This document shows, in pieces, positions 7,141 through 21,800 of a stretch of 64,000 nucleotides of DNA. This DNA is from Metallyticus violacea (Eukaryota; Arthropoda; Insecta; Mantodea; Metallyticidae), in NCBI GenBank assembly GCA_030762175.1, contig JAUJEO010000019.1, positions 2,300,001 through 2,364,000 on the forward strand, read 5' to 3'. Below the pieces are notes generated by a model. That model did not search any database and was not told where the DNA came from. It saw nothing but the letters and a program-made list of their open reading frames with translations. Both the position numbers and the translations under genes were made by a program. Within the stretch, counting starts at the first letter, position 1; the number at the start of each line of letters is the position of its first letter.

Positions 7141-9900
7141 GCTCGTCTAAGGCTATCAAACTAGTATAATGAAAGAGAACCAGTTATCTCAGATAAGAAT
7201 GGAAAAAAAGTGATTCTAACGAAGTTTCCAAACTTCGAAAAAAAATTTTTTTCTTTTCGAGATTCTTTGCGCATACCTATGCTTTTCTGAGGCTATCAAA
7301 CTAGTATAATGAAAGAGAACCAGTTATCTCAAATAAGAACGGAAAAAAAGTGATTCCAACGAAGTTTCCAAACTTCGAAAAAAAAATTTTTTCTTTTAGA
7401 GATTCTTTGCGCATAATATGCTTTTCTGAGGCTATCAAAATAGTATAATGAAAGAGAACCAGTTATCTCAAATAAGAACGGAAAAAAAGTGATTCTAACG
7501 AAGTTTCTAAACTTCGAAATAAAATTTTTTTCTTTTCGAAATTCTTTGCGCATAATATGCTTGTCTGAGGCTATCAAACTAGTATAATGAAAGAGAACGA
7601 GTAATCTTAAATAAGAACGGAAAAAAAGTGATTCTTACGAAGTTTCCAAACTTCGAAAAAAAATTTTTTTCTTTTCGAGATTCTTTGCGCATAATATGCT
7701 TGTCTAAGGCTATCAAACTAGTATAATGAAAGAGAACAAGTTATCTCAAATAAGAACGGAAAAAAAGTGATTCTAACGAAGTTTCCAAACTTCGAAAAAA
7801 AATTTTTTTCTTTTCGAGATTCTTTGCGCATAATATGCTTGTCTGAGGCTATCAAACTAGTATAATGAAAGAGAACCAGTAATCTTAAATAAGAACGGAA
7901 AAAAAGTGATTCTAACGAAGTTTCCAAACTTCGAAAAAAAATTTTTTTCTTTTCGAGATTCTTTGCGCATAATATGCTTGTCTAAGGCTATCAAACTAGT
8001 ATAATGAAAGAGAACAAGTTATCTCAAATAAGAATGTAAAAAAAGTGATTCTAAGGAAGTTTCCAAACTTCGAAAAAAAATTTTTTTCTTTTCGAGATTC
8101 TTTGCGCATAATATGCTTGTCTGAGGCTATCAAACTAGTATAATGAAAGAGAACCAGTTATCTCAAATAAGAACGGAAAAAAAGTGATTCTAACGAGGTT
8201 TCCAATCTTCGAAAAAAAATTTTTTTCTTTTCTAGATTCTTTGCGTATAATATGCTTTTCTGAGACTATCAAACTAGTATAATGAAAGAGAACCAGTTAT
8301 CTCAAATAAGAACGGAAAAAAAGTGATTCTAACGAAGTTTCCAAACTTCGAAAAAAATTTTTTTTCTTTTCGAGATTCTTTGCGCATAATATGCTTGTCT
8401 AAGGCTATCAAACTAGTATAATGAAAGAGAACAAGTTATCTCAAATAAGAACGGAAAAAAAGTGATTCTAACGAAGTTTCCAAACTTCGAAAAAAAATTT
8501 TTTTCTTTTCGAGATTCTTTGCGCGTAATATGCTTGTCTGAGGCTATCAAACTAGTATAATGAAAGAGAACCAGTAATCTTAAATAAGAACGGAAAAAAA
8601 GTGTTTCTAACGAAGTTTCCAAACTTCGAAAAAAAAATTTTTTCTTTTCGAGATTCTTTGCGCATAATATGCTTGTCTAAGGCTATCAAACTAGTATAAT
8701 GAAAGAGAACAAGTTATCTCAAATAAGAACGGAAAAAAAGTGATTCTAAGGAAGTTTCCAAACTTCGAAAAAAAATTTTTTTCTTTTCGAGATTCTTTGC
8801 GCATAATATGCTTGTCTGAGGCTATCAAACTAGTATAATGAAAGAGAACCAGTTATCTCAAATAAGAACGGAAAAAAAGTGATTCTAACGAGGTTTCCAA
8901 TCTTCGAAAAAAATTTTTTTCTTTTCTAGATTCTTTGCGCATAATATGCTTTTCTGAGACTATCAAACTAGTATAATGAAAGAGAACCAGTTATCTCAAA
9001 TAAGAACGGAAAAAAAGTGATTCTAACGAAGTTTCCAAACTTCGAAAAAAATTTTTTTTCTTTTCGAGATTCTTTGCGCATAATATGCTTGTCTAAGGCT
9101 ATCAAACTAGTATAATGAAAGAGAACAAGTTATCTCAAATAAGAACGGAAAAAAAGTGATTCTAACGAAGTTTCCAAACTTCGAAATAAAATTTTTTTCT
9201 TTTCGAGAATTTTTGCGCATAATATGCTTGTCTAAGGCTATCAAACTAGAATAATGAAAGAGAACAAGTTATCTCAAATAAGAATGGAAAAAAAGTGATT
9301 CTATTTCCAAACTTCGAAAAAAAATTTTTTTTTTTCCAGATTATTTGCGCATAATATGCTTGTCTGAGGCTATCAAACTAGTATAATGAAAGAGAACCAG
9401 TTATCTCAAATAAGAACGGAAAAAAAGTGATTCTAACGAAGTTTCCAAACTTCGAAATAAATTTTAATCTTTTCGAGATTCTTTGCGCAAAATATGCTTG
9501 TCTGAGGCTATCAAACTAGTATAATGAAAGAGAACCAGTAATCTTAAATAAGAACGGAAAAAAAGTGATTCTAACGAAGTTTCCTAACTTCGAAAAAAAA
9601 ATTTTTTCTTTTCGAGATTCTTTGCGCATAATATGCTTGTCTAAGGCTATCAAACTAGTATAATGAAAGAGAACAAGTTATCTCAAATAAGAACGGAAAA
9701 AAAGTGATTCTAACGAAGTTTCCAAACTTCGAAAAAAAATTTTTTTCTTTTCCAGATTCTTTGCGCATAATATGCTTGTCTGAGGCTATCAAACTAGTAT
9801 AATGAAAGAGAACCAGTAATCTTAAATAAGAACGGAAAAAAGTGATTATAACGAAGTTTCCAAACTTCGAAAAAAAATTTTTTTCTTTTCGAGATTCTTT
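7141..9900. repeat. 2,771-bp tandem unit, copy 2
   Basis: Matches 4,370 onward at offset 2,771 until about 9,900, where TTTGCAATATGC replaces the GCGCATAATATGC of copy 1. Both copies share the 1-bp shortened AAATAAATTTTAATC (near 6,684 and 9,455), whereas the related copies near 1,837, 4,190, 11,387 and 20,106 have AAATAAAATTTTAATC. This supports recent common origin. A private change CGAGAATTTTTGCGC lies near 9,205. Confidence 0.85.
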
Positions 9901-10620
9901 GCAATATGCTTGTCTAAGGCTATCAAACAAGTATAATGAAAGAGAACAAGTTATCTCAAATAAGAATGGAAAAAAAGTGATTCTAAGGAAGTTTCCAAAC
10001 TTCGAAAAAAAATTTTTTTCTTCTCGAGATTCTTTGCGCATAATATGCTTGTGTGAGGCTATCAAACTAGTATAATGAAAGAGAACCAGTAATCTTAAAT
10101 AAGAACGGAAAAAAAGTGATTCTAACGAAGTTTCCAAACTTCGAAAAAAAAGTTTTTTTCTTTTCGAGATTCTTTTGGCATAATATGCTTGTCTAAGGCT
10201 ATCAAACTAGTATAATGAAAGAGAACAAGTTATCTCAAATAAGAATGGAAAAAAAGTGATTCTAAGGAAGTTTCCAAACTTCGAAAAAAAATTTTTTTCT
10301 TTTCGAGATTCTTTGCGCATAATATGCTTGTCTGAGGCTATCAAACTAGTATAATGAAAGAGAACCAGTTATCTCAAATAAGAACGGAAAAAAAGTGATT
10401 CTAACGAAGTTTCCAAACTTCGAAAAAAATTTTTTTTCTTTTCGAGATTCTTTGCGCATAATATGCTTGTCTAAGGCTATCAAACTAGTATAATGAAAGA
10501 GAACCAGTAATCTTAAATAAGAACGGAAAAAAGTGATTATAACGAAGTTTCCAAACTTCGAAAAAAAATTTTTTTCTTTTCGAGATTCTTTGCGCATAAT
10601 ATGCTTGTCTAAGGCTATCA
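8690..10620. repeat. 14-monomer tandem unit (about 1,933 bp), copy 1
   Basis: Matches 10,622-12,555 at offset 1,932, rising to 1,933 after a single-A difference in the AAATAAA(A)TTTTAATC monomer. Shared landmarks are the short CTATTTCC monomers (9,297 and 11,230), the TTTGCAATATGC monomers (9,899 and 11,832) and the TTCTTTTGGCATAA monomers (near 10,172 and 12,105). The same pair is carried again in the 8,718-bp copy at about 17,408-21,273, so this duplication came first. Confidence 0.85.
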
Positions 10621-12555
10621 AACTAGTATAATGAAAGAGAACAAGTTATCTCAAATAAGAACGGAAAAAAAGTGATTCTAAGGAAGTTTCCAAACTTCGA
10701 AAAAAAATTTTTTTCTTTTCGAGATTCTTTGCGCATAATATGCTTGTCTGAGGCTATCAAACTAGTATAATGAAAGAGAACCAGTTATCTCAAATAAGAA
10801 CGGAAAAAAAGTGATTCTAACGAGGTTTCCAATCTTCGAAAAAAATTTTTTTCTTTTCTAGATTCTTTGCGCATAATATGCTTTTCTGAGACTATCAAAC
10901 TAGTATAATGAAAGAGAACCAGTTATCTCAAATAAGAACGGAAAAAAAGTGATTCTAACGAAGTTTCCAAACTTCGAAAAAAATTTTTTTTCTTTTCGAG
11001 ATTCTTTGCGCATAATATGCTTGTCTAAGGCTATCAAACTAGTATAATGAAAGAGAACAAGTTATCTCAAATAAGAACGGAAAAAAAGTGATTCTAACGA
11101 AGTTTCCAAACTTCGAAATAAAATTTTTTTCTTTTCGAGATTTTTTGCGCATAATATGCTTGTCTAAGGCTATCAAACTAGAATAATGAAAGAGAACAAG
11201 TTATCTCAAATAAGAATGGAAAAAAAGTGATTCTATTTCCAAACTTCGAAAAAAAATTTTTTTTTTTCCAGATTATTTGCGCATAATATGCTTGTCTGAG
11301 GCTATCAAACTAGTATAATGAAAGAGAACCAGTTATCTCAAATAAGAACGGAAAAAAAGTGATTCTAACGAAGTTTCCAAACTTCGAAATAAAATTTTAA
11401 TCTTTTCGAGATTCTTTGCGCAAAATATGCTTGTCTGAGGCTATCAAACTAGTATAATGAAAGAGAACCAGTAATCTTAAATAAGAACGGAAAAAAAGTG
11501 ATTCTAACGAAGTTTCCTAACTTCGAAAAAAAAATTTTTTCTTTTCGAGATTCTTTGCGCATAATATGCTTGTCTAAGGCTATCAAACTAGTATAATGAA
11601 AGAGAACAAGTTATCTCAAATAAGAACGGAAAAAAAGTGATTCTAACGAAGTTTCCAAACTTCGAAAAAAAATTTTTTTCTTTTCCAGATTCTTTGCGCA
11701 TAATATGCTTGTCTGAGGCTATCAAACTAGTATAATGAAAGAGAACCAGTAATCTTAAATAAGAACGGAAAAAAGTGATTATAACGAAGTTTCCAAACTT
11801 CGAAAAAAAATTTTTTTCTTTTCGAGATTCTTTGCAATATGCTTGTCTAAGGCTATCAAACAAGTATAATGAAAGAGAACAAGTTATCTCAAATAAGAAT
11901 GGAAAAAAAGTGATTCTAAGGAAGTTTCCAAACTTCGAAAAAAAATTTTTTTCTTCTCGAGATTCTTTGCGCATAATATGCTTGTGTGAGGCTATCAAAC
12001 TAGTATAATGAAAGAGAACCAGTAATCTTAAATAAGAACGGAAAAAAAGTGATTCTAACGAAGTTTCCAAACTTCGAAAAAAAAGTTTTTTTCTTTTCGA
12101 GATTCTTTTGGCATAATATGCTTGTCTAAGGCTATCAAACTAGTATAATGTAGGAGAACAAGTTATCTCAAATAAGAATGGAAAAAAAGTGATTCTAAGG
12201 AAGTTTCCAAACTTCGAAAAAAAATTTTTTTCTTTTCGAGATTCTTTGCGCATAATATGCTTGTCTGAGGCTATCAAACTAGTATAATGAAAGAGAACCA
12301 GTTATCTCAAATAAGAACGGAAAAAAAGTGATTCTAACGAAGTTTCCAAACTTCGAAAAAAATTTTTTTTCTTTTCGAGATTCTTTGCGCATAATATGCT
12401 TGTCTAAGGCTATCAAACTAGTATAATGAAAGAGAACCAGTAATCTTAAATAAGAACGGAAAAAAGTGATTATAACGAAGTTTCCAAACTTCGAAAAAAA
12501 ATTTTTTTCTTTTCGAGATTCTTTGCGCATAATATGCTTGTCTAAGGCTATCAAA
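10621..12555. repeat. 14-monomer tandem unit (about 1,933 bp), copy 2
   Basis: Second copy of the preceding unit. It has its own change at 12,150, where the usual TAATGAAAGAG reads TAATGTAGGAG. The copy of this site at 20,868 reads TATATTGAAAG instead, so both private changes arose after the 8,718-bp duplication. Confidence 0.85.
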
Positions 12556-15500
12556 CTAGTATAATGAAAGAGAACAAGTTATCTCAAATAAGAACGGAAA
12601 AAAAGTGATTCTAACGAAGTTTCCAAACTTCGAAAAAAAAATTTTTTCTTTTCGAGATTCTTTGCGCATAATATGCTTGTCTGAGGCTATCAAACTAGTA
12701 TAATGAAAGAGAACCAGTAATCTTAAATAAGAACGGAAAAAAAGTGATTCTAACGAAGTTTCCAAACTTCTTAAAAAAATTTTTTTTCTTTTCGAGATTC
12801 TTTGCGCATAATATGCTTGTCTAAGGCTATCAAACTAGAATAATGAAAGAGAACAAGTTATCTCAAATAAGAATGGAAAAAAAGTGATTCTATTTCCAAA
12901 CTTCGAAAAAAAATTTTTTTTTTCCAGATTATTTGCGCATAATATGCTTGTCTGAGGCTATCAAACTAGTATAATGAAAGAGAACAAGTTATCTCAAATA
13001 AGAATTGAAAAAAAGTGATTCTAACTAAGTTTCCAAACTTCGAAAAAAAAATTTTTTCTTTTCGAGATTCTTTGCGCATAATATGCTTGTCTGAGGCTAT
13101 CAAACTAGTATAATGAAAGAGAACCAGTTATCTCAGATAAGAATGGAAAAAAAGTGATTCTAACGAAGTTTCCAAACTTCGAAAAAAAATTTTTTTCTTT
13201 TCGAGATTCTTTGCGCATACCTATGCTTTTCTGAGGCTATCAAATTAGTATAATGAAAGAGAACCAGTTATCTCAAATAAGAACGGAAAAAAAGTGATTC
13301 TAACGAAGTTTCCAAACTTCGAAAAAAAAATTTTTTCTTTTAGAGATTCTTTGCGCATAATATGCTTTTCTGAGGCTATCAAAATAGTATAATGAAAGAG
13401 AACCAGTTATCTCAAATAAGAACGGAAAAAAAGTGATTCTAACGAAGTTTCCAAACTTCGAAATAAAATTTTATTCTTTTCGAGTTTCTTTGCGCATAAT
13501 ATGCTTGTCTGAGGCTATCAAACTAGTATAATGAAAGAGAACCAGTAATCTTAAATAAGAACGGAAAAAAAGTGATTCTAACGAAGTTTCCAAACTTCGA
13601 AAAAAAATTTTTTTCTTTTCGAGATTCTTTGCGCATAATATGCTTGTCTAAGGCTATCAAACTAGTATAATGAAAGAGAACAAGTTATCTCAAATAAGAA
13701 CGGAAAAAAAGTGATTCTAACGAAGTTTCCAAACTTCGAAAAAAAATTTTTTTCTTTTCGAGATTCTTTGCGCATAATATGCTTGTCTAAGGCTATCAAA
13801 CTAGTATAATGAAAGAGAACAAGTTATCTCAAATAAGAACGGAAAAAAAGTGATTCTAACGAGGTTTCCAATCTTCGAAAAAAAATTTTTTCTTTTCTAG
13901 ATTCTTTGCGCATAATATGCTTTTCTGAGACTATCAAACTAGTATAATGAAAGAGAACCAGTTATCTCAAATAAGAACGGAAAAAAAGTGATTCTAACGA
14001 AGTTTCCAAACTTCGAAAAAAATTTTTTTTCTTTTCGAGATTCTTTGCGCATAATATGCTTGTCTAAGGCTATCAAACTAGTATAATGAAAGAGAACAAG
14101 TTATCTCAAATAAGAACGGAAAAAAAGTGATTCTAACGAAGTTTCCAAACTTCGAAAAAAAATTTTTTTCTTTTCGAGATTCTTTGCGCATAATATGCTT
14201 GTCTGAGGCTATCAAACTAGTATAATGAAAGAGAACCAGTAATCTTAAATAAGAACGGAAAAAAAGTGATTCTAAAGAAGTTTCCAAACTTCTTAAAAAA
14301 ATTTTTTTTCTTTTCGAGATTCTTTGCGCATAATATGCTTGTCTAAGGCTATCAAACTAGAATAATGAAAGAGAACAAGTTATCTCAAATAAGAATGGAA
14401 AAAAAGTGATTCTAAGGAAGTTTCCAAACTTCGAAAAAAAATTTTTTTCTTTTCCAGATTATTTGCGCATAATATGCTTGTCTGAGGCTATCAAACTAGT
14501 ATAATGAAAGAGAACCAGTTATCTCAAATAAGAACGGAAAAAAAGTGATTCTAACGAAGTTTCCTAACTTCGAAAAAAAAAATTTTTCTTTTCGAGATTC
14601 TTTGCGCATAATATGCTTGTCTGAGGCTATCAAACTAGTATAATGAAAGAGAACCAGTAATCTTAAATAAGAACGGAAAAAAAGTGATTCTAACGAAGTT
14701 TCCAAACTTCTTAAAAAATTTTTTTTTCTTTTCGAGATTCTTTGCGCATAATATGCTTGTCTAAGGCTATCAAACTAGAATAATGAAAGAGAACAAGTTA
14801 TCTCAAATAAGAATGGAAAAAAAGTGATTCTATTTCCAAACTTCGAAAAAAAATTTTTTTTTTCCAGATTATTTGCGCATAATATGCTTGTCTGAGGCTA
14901 TCAAACTAGTAAAATGAAAGAGAACAAGTTATCTCAAATAAGAATGGAAAAAAAGTGATTCTAACTAAGTTTCCAAACTTCGAAAAAAAATTTTTTTCTT
15001 TTCGAGATTCTTTGCGCATAATATGCTTGTCTGAGGCTATCAAACTAGTATAATGAAAGAGAACAAGTTATCTCAAATAAGAATGGAAAAAAAGTGATTC
15101 TAAGGAAGTTTCCAAACTTCGAAAAAAAAATTTTTTCTTTTCGAGATTCTTTGCGCATAATATGCTTGTCTAAGGCTATCAAACAAGTATAATGAAAGAG
15201 AACAAGTTATCTCAAATAAGAATGGAAAAAAAGTGATTCTAAGGAAGTTTCCAAACTTCGAAAAAAAATTTTTTTCTTTTCGAGATTCTTTGCGCATAAT
15301 ATGCTTGTCTAAGGCTATCAAACTAGTATAATGAAAGAGAACAAGTTATCTTAAATAAGAACGGAAAAAAAGTGATTATAACGAAGTTTCCAAACTTCGA
15401 AAAAAAATTTTTTTCTTTTCGAGATTCTTTGCGCATAATATGCTTGTCTAAGGCTATCAAACTGGTATAATGAAAGAGAACAAGTTATCTCAAATAAGAA

Positions 15501-15858
15501 TGGAAAAAAAAAGATTCTAAGGAAGTTTCCAAACTTCGAAAAAAAATTTTTTTCTTTTCGAGATTCTTTGCGCATAATATGCTTGTCTGAGGCTATCAAA
15601 CTAGTATAATGAAAGAGAACCAGTTATCTCAAATAAGAACGGAAAAAAAGTGATTCTAACGAAGTTTCCAAACTTCGAAATAAAATTTTAATCTTTTCGA
15701 GATTCTTTGCGCAAAATATGCTTGTCTGAGGCTATCAAACTAGTATAATGAAAGAGAACCAGTAATCTTAAATAAGAACGGAAAAAAAGTGATTCTAACG
15801 AAGTTTCCAAACTTCGAAAAAAAAATTTTTTCTTTTCGAGATTCTTTGCGCATAATAT
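12556..15858. repeat. Remaining part of 8.7-kb unit, copy 1
   Basis: About 24 monomers. Included are four classes with clear tags: CTTCTTAAAA monomers (12,768, 14,291, 14,708), short CTATTTCC monomers (12,887, 14,827), one CATACCTATGC monomer (13,216), and an A10T5 monomer (near 14,575). The part to about 14,920 is repeated at +8,718. The part from 14,827 to 15,858 instead resembles 3,477-4,369. Confidence 0.75.
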
Positions 15859-18800
15859 GCTCGTCTGAGGCTATCAAACTAGTATAATGAAAGAGAACCA
15901 GTTATCTCAGATAAGAATGGAAAAAAAGTGATTCTAACGAAGTTTCCAAACTTCGAAAAAAAATTTTTTTCTTTTCGAGATTCTTTGCGCATACCTATGC
16001 TTTTCTGAGGCTATCAAACTAGTATAATGAAAGAGAACCAGTTATCTCAAATAAGAACGGAAAAAAAGTGATTCCAACGAAGTTTCCAAACTTCGAAAAA
16101 AAAATTTTTTCTTTTAGAGATTCTTTGCGCATAATATGCTTTTCTGAGGCTATCAAAATAGTATAATGAAAGAGAACCAGTTATCTCAAATAAGAACGGA
16201 AAAAAAGTGATTCTAACGAAGTTTCTAAACTTCGAAATAAAATTTTTTTCTTTTCGAAATTCTTTGCGCATAATATGCTTGTCTGAGGCTATCAAACTAG
16301 TATAATGAAAGAGAACGAGTAATCTTAAATAAGAACGGAAAAAAAGTGATTCTTACGAAGTTTCCAAACTTCGAAAAAAAATTTTTTTCTTTTCGAGATT
16401 CTTTGCGCATAATATGCTTGTCTAAGGCTATCAAACTAGTATAATGAAAGAGAACAAGTTATCTCAAATAAGAACGGAAAAAAAGTGATTCTAACGAAGT
16501 TTCCAAACTTCGAAAAAAAATTTTTTTCTTTTCGAGATTCTTTGCGCATAATATGCTTGTCTGAGGCTATCAAACTAGTATAATGAAAGAGAACCAGTAA
16601 TCTTAAATAAGAACGGAAAAAAAGTGATTCTAACGAAGTTTCCAAACTTCGAAAAAAAATTTTTTTCTTTTCGAGATTCTTTGCGCATAATATGCTTGTC
16701 TAAGGCTATCAAACTAGTATAATGAAAGAGAACAAGTTATCTCAAATAAGAATGTAAAAAAAGTGATTCTAAGGAAGTTTCCAAACTTCGAAAAAAAATT
16801 TTTTTCTTTTCGAGATTCTTTGCGCATAATATGCTTGTCTGAGGCTATCAAACTAGTATAATGAAAGAGAACCAGTTATCTCAAATAAGAACGGAAAAAA
16901 AGTGATTCTAACGAGGTTTCCAATCTTCGAAAAAAAATTTTTTTCTTTTCTAGATTCTTTGCGTATAATATGCTTTTCTGAGACTATCAAACTAGTATAA
17001 TGAAAGAGAACCAGTTATCTCAAATAAGAACGGAAAAAAAGTGATTCTAACGAAGTTTCCAAACTTCGAAAAAAATTTTTTTTCTTTTCGAGATTCTTTG
17101 CGCATAATATGCTTGTCTAAGGCTATCAAACTAGTATAATGAAAGAGAACAAGTTATCTCAAATAAGAACGGAAAAAAAGTGATTCTAACGAAGTTTCCA
17201 AACTTCGAAAAAAAATTTTTTTCTTTTCGAGATTCTTTGCGCGTAATATGCTTGTCTGAGGCTATCAAACTAGTATAATGAAAGAGAACCAGTAATCTTA
17301 AATAAGAACGGAAAAAAAGTGTTTCTAACGAAGTTTCCAAACTTCGAAAAAAAAATTTTTTCTTTTCGAGATTCTTTGCGCATAATATGCTTGTCTAAGG
17401 CTATCAAACTAGTATAATGAAAGAGAACAAGTTATCTCAAATAAGAACGGAAAAAAAGTGATTCTAAGGAAGTTTCCAAACTTCGAAAAAAAATTTTTTT
17501 CTTTTCGAGATTCTTTGCGCATAATATGCTTGTCTGAGGCTATCAAACTAGTATAATGAAAGAGAACCAGTTATCTCAAATAAGAACGGAAAAAAAGTGA
17601 TTCTAACGAGGTTTCCAATCTTCGAAAAAAATTTTTTTCTTTTCTAGATTCTTTGCGCATAATATGCTTTTCTGAGACTATCAAACTAGTATAATGAAAG
17701 AGAACCAGTTATCTCAAATAAGAACGGAAAAAAAGTGATTCTAACGAAGTTTCCAAACTTCGAAAAAAATTTTTTTTCTTTTCGAGATTCTTTGCGCATA
17801 ATATGCTTGTCTAAGGCTATCAAACTAGTATAATGAAAGAGAACAAGTTATCTCAAATAAGAACGGAAAAAAAGTGATTCTAACGAAGTTTCCAAACTTC
17901 GAAATAAAATTTTTTTCTTTTCGAGATTTTTTGCGCATAATATGCTTGTCTAAGGCTATCAAACTAGAATAATGAAAGAGAACAAGTTATCTCAAATAAG
18001 AATGGAAAAAAAGTGATTCTATTTCCAAACTTCGAAAAAAAATTTTTTTTTTTCCAGATTATTTGCGCATAATATGCTTGTCTGAGGCTATCAAACTAGT
18101 ATAATGAAAGAGAACCAGTTATCTCAAATAAGAACGGAAAAAAAGTGATTCTAACGAAGTTTCCAAACTTCGAAATAAATTTTAATCTTTTCGAGATTCT
18201 TTGCGCAAAATATGCTTGTCTGAGGCTATCAAACTAGTATAATGAAAGAGAACCAGTAATCTTAAATAAGAACGGAAAAAAAGTGATTCTAACGAAGTTT
18301 CCTAACTTCGAAAAAAAAATTTTTTCTTTTCGAGATTCTTTGCGCATAATATGCTTGTCTAAGGCTATCAAACTAGTATAATGAAAGAGAACAAGTTATC
18401 TCAAATAAGAACGGAAAAAAAGTGATTCTAACGAAGTTTCCAAACTTCGAAAAAAAATTTTTTTCTTTTCCAGATTCTTTGCGCATAATATGCTTGTCTG
18501 AGGCTATCAAACTAGTATAATGAAAGAGAACCAGTAATCTTAAATAAGAACGGAAAAAAGTGATTATAACGAAGTTTCCAAACTTCGAAAAAAAATTTTT
18601 TTCTTTTCGAGATTCTTTGCAATATGCTTGTCTAAGGCTATCAAACAAGTATAATGAAAGAGAACAAGTTATCTCAAATAAGAATGGAAAAAAAGTGATT
18701 CTAAGGAAGTTTCCAAACTTCGAAAAAAAATTTTTTTCTTCTCGAGATTCTTTGCGCATAATATGCTTGTGTGAGGCTATCAAACTAGTATAATGAAAGA

Positions 18801-21800
18801 GAACCAGTAATCTTAAATAAGAACGGAAAAAAAGTGATTCTAACGAAGTTTCCAAACTTCGAAAAAAAAGTTTTTTTCTTTTCGAGATTCTTTTGGCATA
18901 ATATGCTTGTCTAAGGCTATCAAACTAGTATAATGAAAGAGAACAAGTTATCTCAAATAAGAATGGAAAAAAAGTGATTCTAAGGAAGTTTCCAAACTTC
19001 GAAAAAAAATTTTTTTCTTTTCGAGATTCTTTGCGCATAATATGCTTGTCTGAGGCTATCAAACTAGTATAATGAAAGAGAACCAGTTATCTCAAATAAG
19101 AACGGAAAAAAAGTGATTCTAACGAAGTTTCCAAACTTCGAAAAAAATTTTTTTTCTTTTCGAGATTCTTTGCGCATAATATGCTTGTCTAAGGCTATCA
19201 AACTAGTATAATGAAAGAGAACCAGTAATCTTAAATAAGAACGGAAAAAAGTGATTATAACGAAGTTTCCAAACTTCGAAAAAAAATTTTTTTCTTTTCG
19301 AGATTCTTTGCGCATAATATGCTTGTCTAAGGCTATCAAACTAGTATAATGAAAGAGAACAAGTTATCTCAAATAAGAACGGAAAAAAAGTGATTCTAAG
19401 GAAGTTTCCAAACTTCGAAAAAAAATTTTTTTCTTTTCGAGATTCTTTGCGCATAATATGCTTGTCTGAGGCTATCAAACTAGTATAATGAAAGAGAACC
19501 AGTTATCTCAAATAAGAACGGAAAAAAAGTGATTCTAACGAGGTTTCCAATCTTCGAAAAAAATTTTTTTCTTTTCTAGATTCTTTGCGCATAATATGCT
19601 TTTCTGAGACTATCAAACTAGTATAATGAAAGAGAACCAGTTATCTCAAATAAGAACGGAAAAAAAGTGATTCTAACGAAGTTTCCAAACTTCGAAAAAA
19701 ATTTTTTTTCTTTTCGAGATTCTTTGCGCATAATATGCTTGTCTAAGGCTATCAAACTAGTATAATGAAAGAGAACAAGTTATCTCAAATAAGAACGGAA
19801 AAAAAGTGATTCTAACGAAGTTTCCAAACTTCGAAATAAAATTTTTTTCTTTTCGAGATTTTTTGCGCATAATATGCTTGTCTAAGGCTATCAAACTAGA
19901 ATAATGAAAGAGAACAAGTTATCTCAAATAAGAATGGAAAAAAAGTGATTCTATTTCCAAACTTCGAAAAAAAATTTTTTTTTTTCCAGATTATTTGCGC
20001 ATAATATGCTTGTCTGAGGCTATCAAACTAGTATAATGAAAGAGAACCAGTTATCTCAAATAAGAACGGAAAAAAAGTGATTCTAACGAAGTTTCCAAAC
20101 TTCGAAATAAAATTTTAATCTTTTCGAGATTCTTTGCGCAAAATATGCTTGTCTGAGGCTATCAAACTAGTATAATGAAAGAGAACCAGTAATCTTAAAT
20201 AAGAACGGAAAAAAAGTGATTCTAACGAAGTTTCCTAACTTCGAAAAAAAAATTTTTTCTTTTCGAGATTCTTTGCGCATAATATGCTTGTCTAAGGCTA
20301 TCAAACTAGTATAATGAAAGAGAACAAGATATCTCAAATAAGAACGGAAAAAAAGTGATTCTAACGAAGTTTCCAAACTTCGAAAAAAAATTTTTTTCTT
20401 TTCCAGATTCTTTGCGCATAATATGCTTGTCTGAGGCTATCAAACTAGTATAATGAAAGAGAACCAGTAATCTTAAATAAGAACGGAAAAAAGTGATTAT
20501 AACGAAGTTTCCAAACTTCGAAAAAAAATTTTTTTCTTTTCGAGATTCTTTGCAATATGCTTGTCTAAGGCTATCAAACAAGTATAATGAAAGAGAACAA
20601 GTTATCTCAAATAAGAATGGAAAAAAAGTGATTCTAAGGAAGTTTCCAAACTTCGAAAAAAAATTTTTTTCTTCTCGAGATTCTTTGCGCATAATATGCT
20701 TGTGTGAGGCTATCAAACTAGTATAATGAAAGAGAACCAGTAATCTTAAATAAGAACGGAAAAAAAGTGATTCTAACGAAGTTTCCAAACTTCGAAAAAA
20801 AAGTTTTTTTCTTTTCGAGATTCTTTTGGCATAATATGCTTGTCTAAGGCTATCAAACTAGTATATTGAAAGAGAACAAGTTATCTCAAATAAGAATGGA
20901 AAAAAAGTGATTCTAAGGAAGTTTCCAAACTTCGAAAAAAAATTTTTTTCTTTTCGAGATTCTTTGCGCATAATATGCTTGTCTGAGGCTATCAAACTAG
21001 TATAATGAAAGAGAACCAGTTATCTCAAATAAGAACGGAAAAAAAGTGATTCTAACGAAGTTTCCAAACTTCGAAAAAAATTTTTTTTCTTTTCGAGATT
21101 CTTTGCGCATAATATGCTTGTCTAAGGCTATCAAACTAGTATAATGAAAGAGAACCAGTAATCTTAAATAAGAACGGAAAAAAGTGATTATAACGAAGTT
21201 TCCAAACTTCGAAAAAAAATTTTTTTCTTTTCGAGATTCTTTGCGCATAATATGCTTGTCTAAGGCTATCAAACTAGTATAATGAAAGAGAACAAGTTAT
21301 CTCAAATAAGAACGGAAAAAAAGTGATTCTAACGAAGTTTCCAAACTTCGAAAAAAAAATTTTTTCTTTTCGAGATTCTTTGCGCATAATATGCTTGTCT
21401 GAGGCTATCAAACTAGTATAATGAAAGAGAACCAGTAATCTTAAATAAGAACGGAAAAAAAGTGATTCTAACGAAGTTTCCAAACTTCTTAAAAAAATTT
21501 TTTTTCTTTTCGAGATTCTTTGCGCATAATATGCTTGTCTAAGGCTATCAAACTAGAATAATGAAAGAGAACAAGTTATCTCAAATAAGAATGGAAAAAA
21601 AGTGATTCTATTTCCAAACTTCGAAAAAAAATTTTTTTTTTCCAGATTATTTGCGCATAATATGCTTGTCTGAGGCTATCAAACTAGTATAATGAAAGAG
21701 AACAAGTTATCTCAAATAAGAATTGAAAAAAAGTGATTCTAACTAAGTTTCCAAACTTCGAAAAAAAAATTTTTTCTTTTCGAGATTCTTTGCGCATAAT

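Larger units (their letters stand above)
7141..15858. repeat. 8,718-bp higher-order unit, copy 1
   Basis: About 63 monomers. Every landmark compared between 7,141 and about 14,920 recurs at exactly +8,718: GCTCGTCT (7,141 and 15,859), CATACCTATGC (7,272 and 15,990; 13,216 and 21,934), and the monomer groups near 8,413, 9,655, 11,588, 12,556, 14,078 and 14,496. By eye only a handful of base differences separate the copies, so the duplication is recent relative to monomer divergence. It encloses the 1,933-bp pair, giving repeats nested within repeats. Confidence 0.9.
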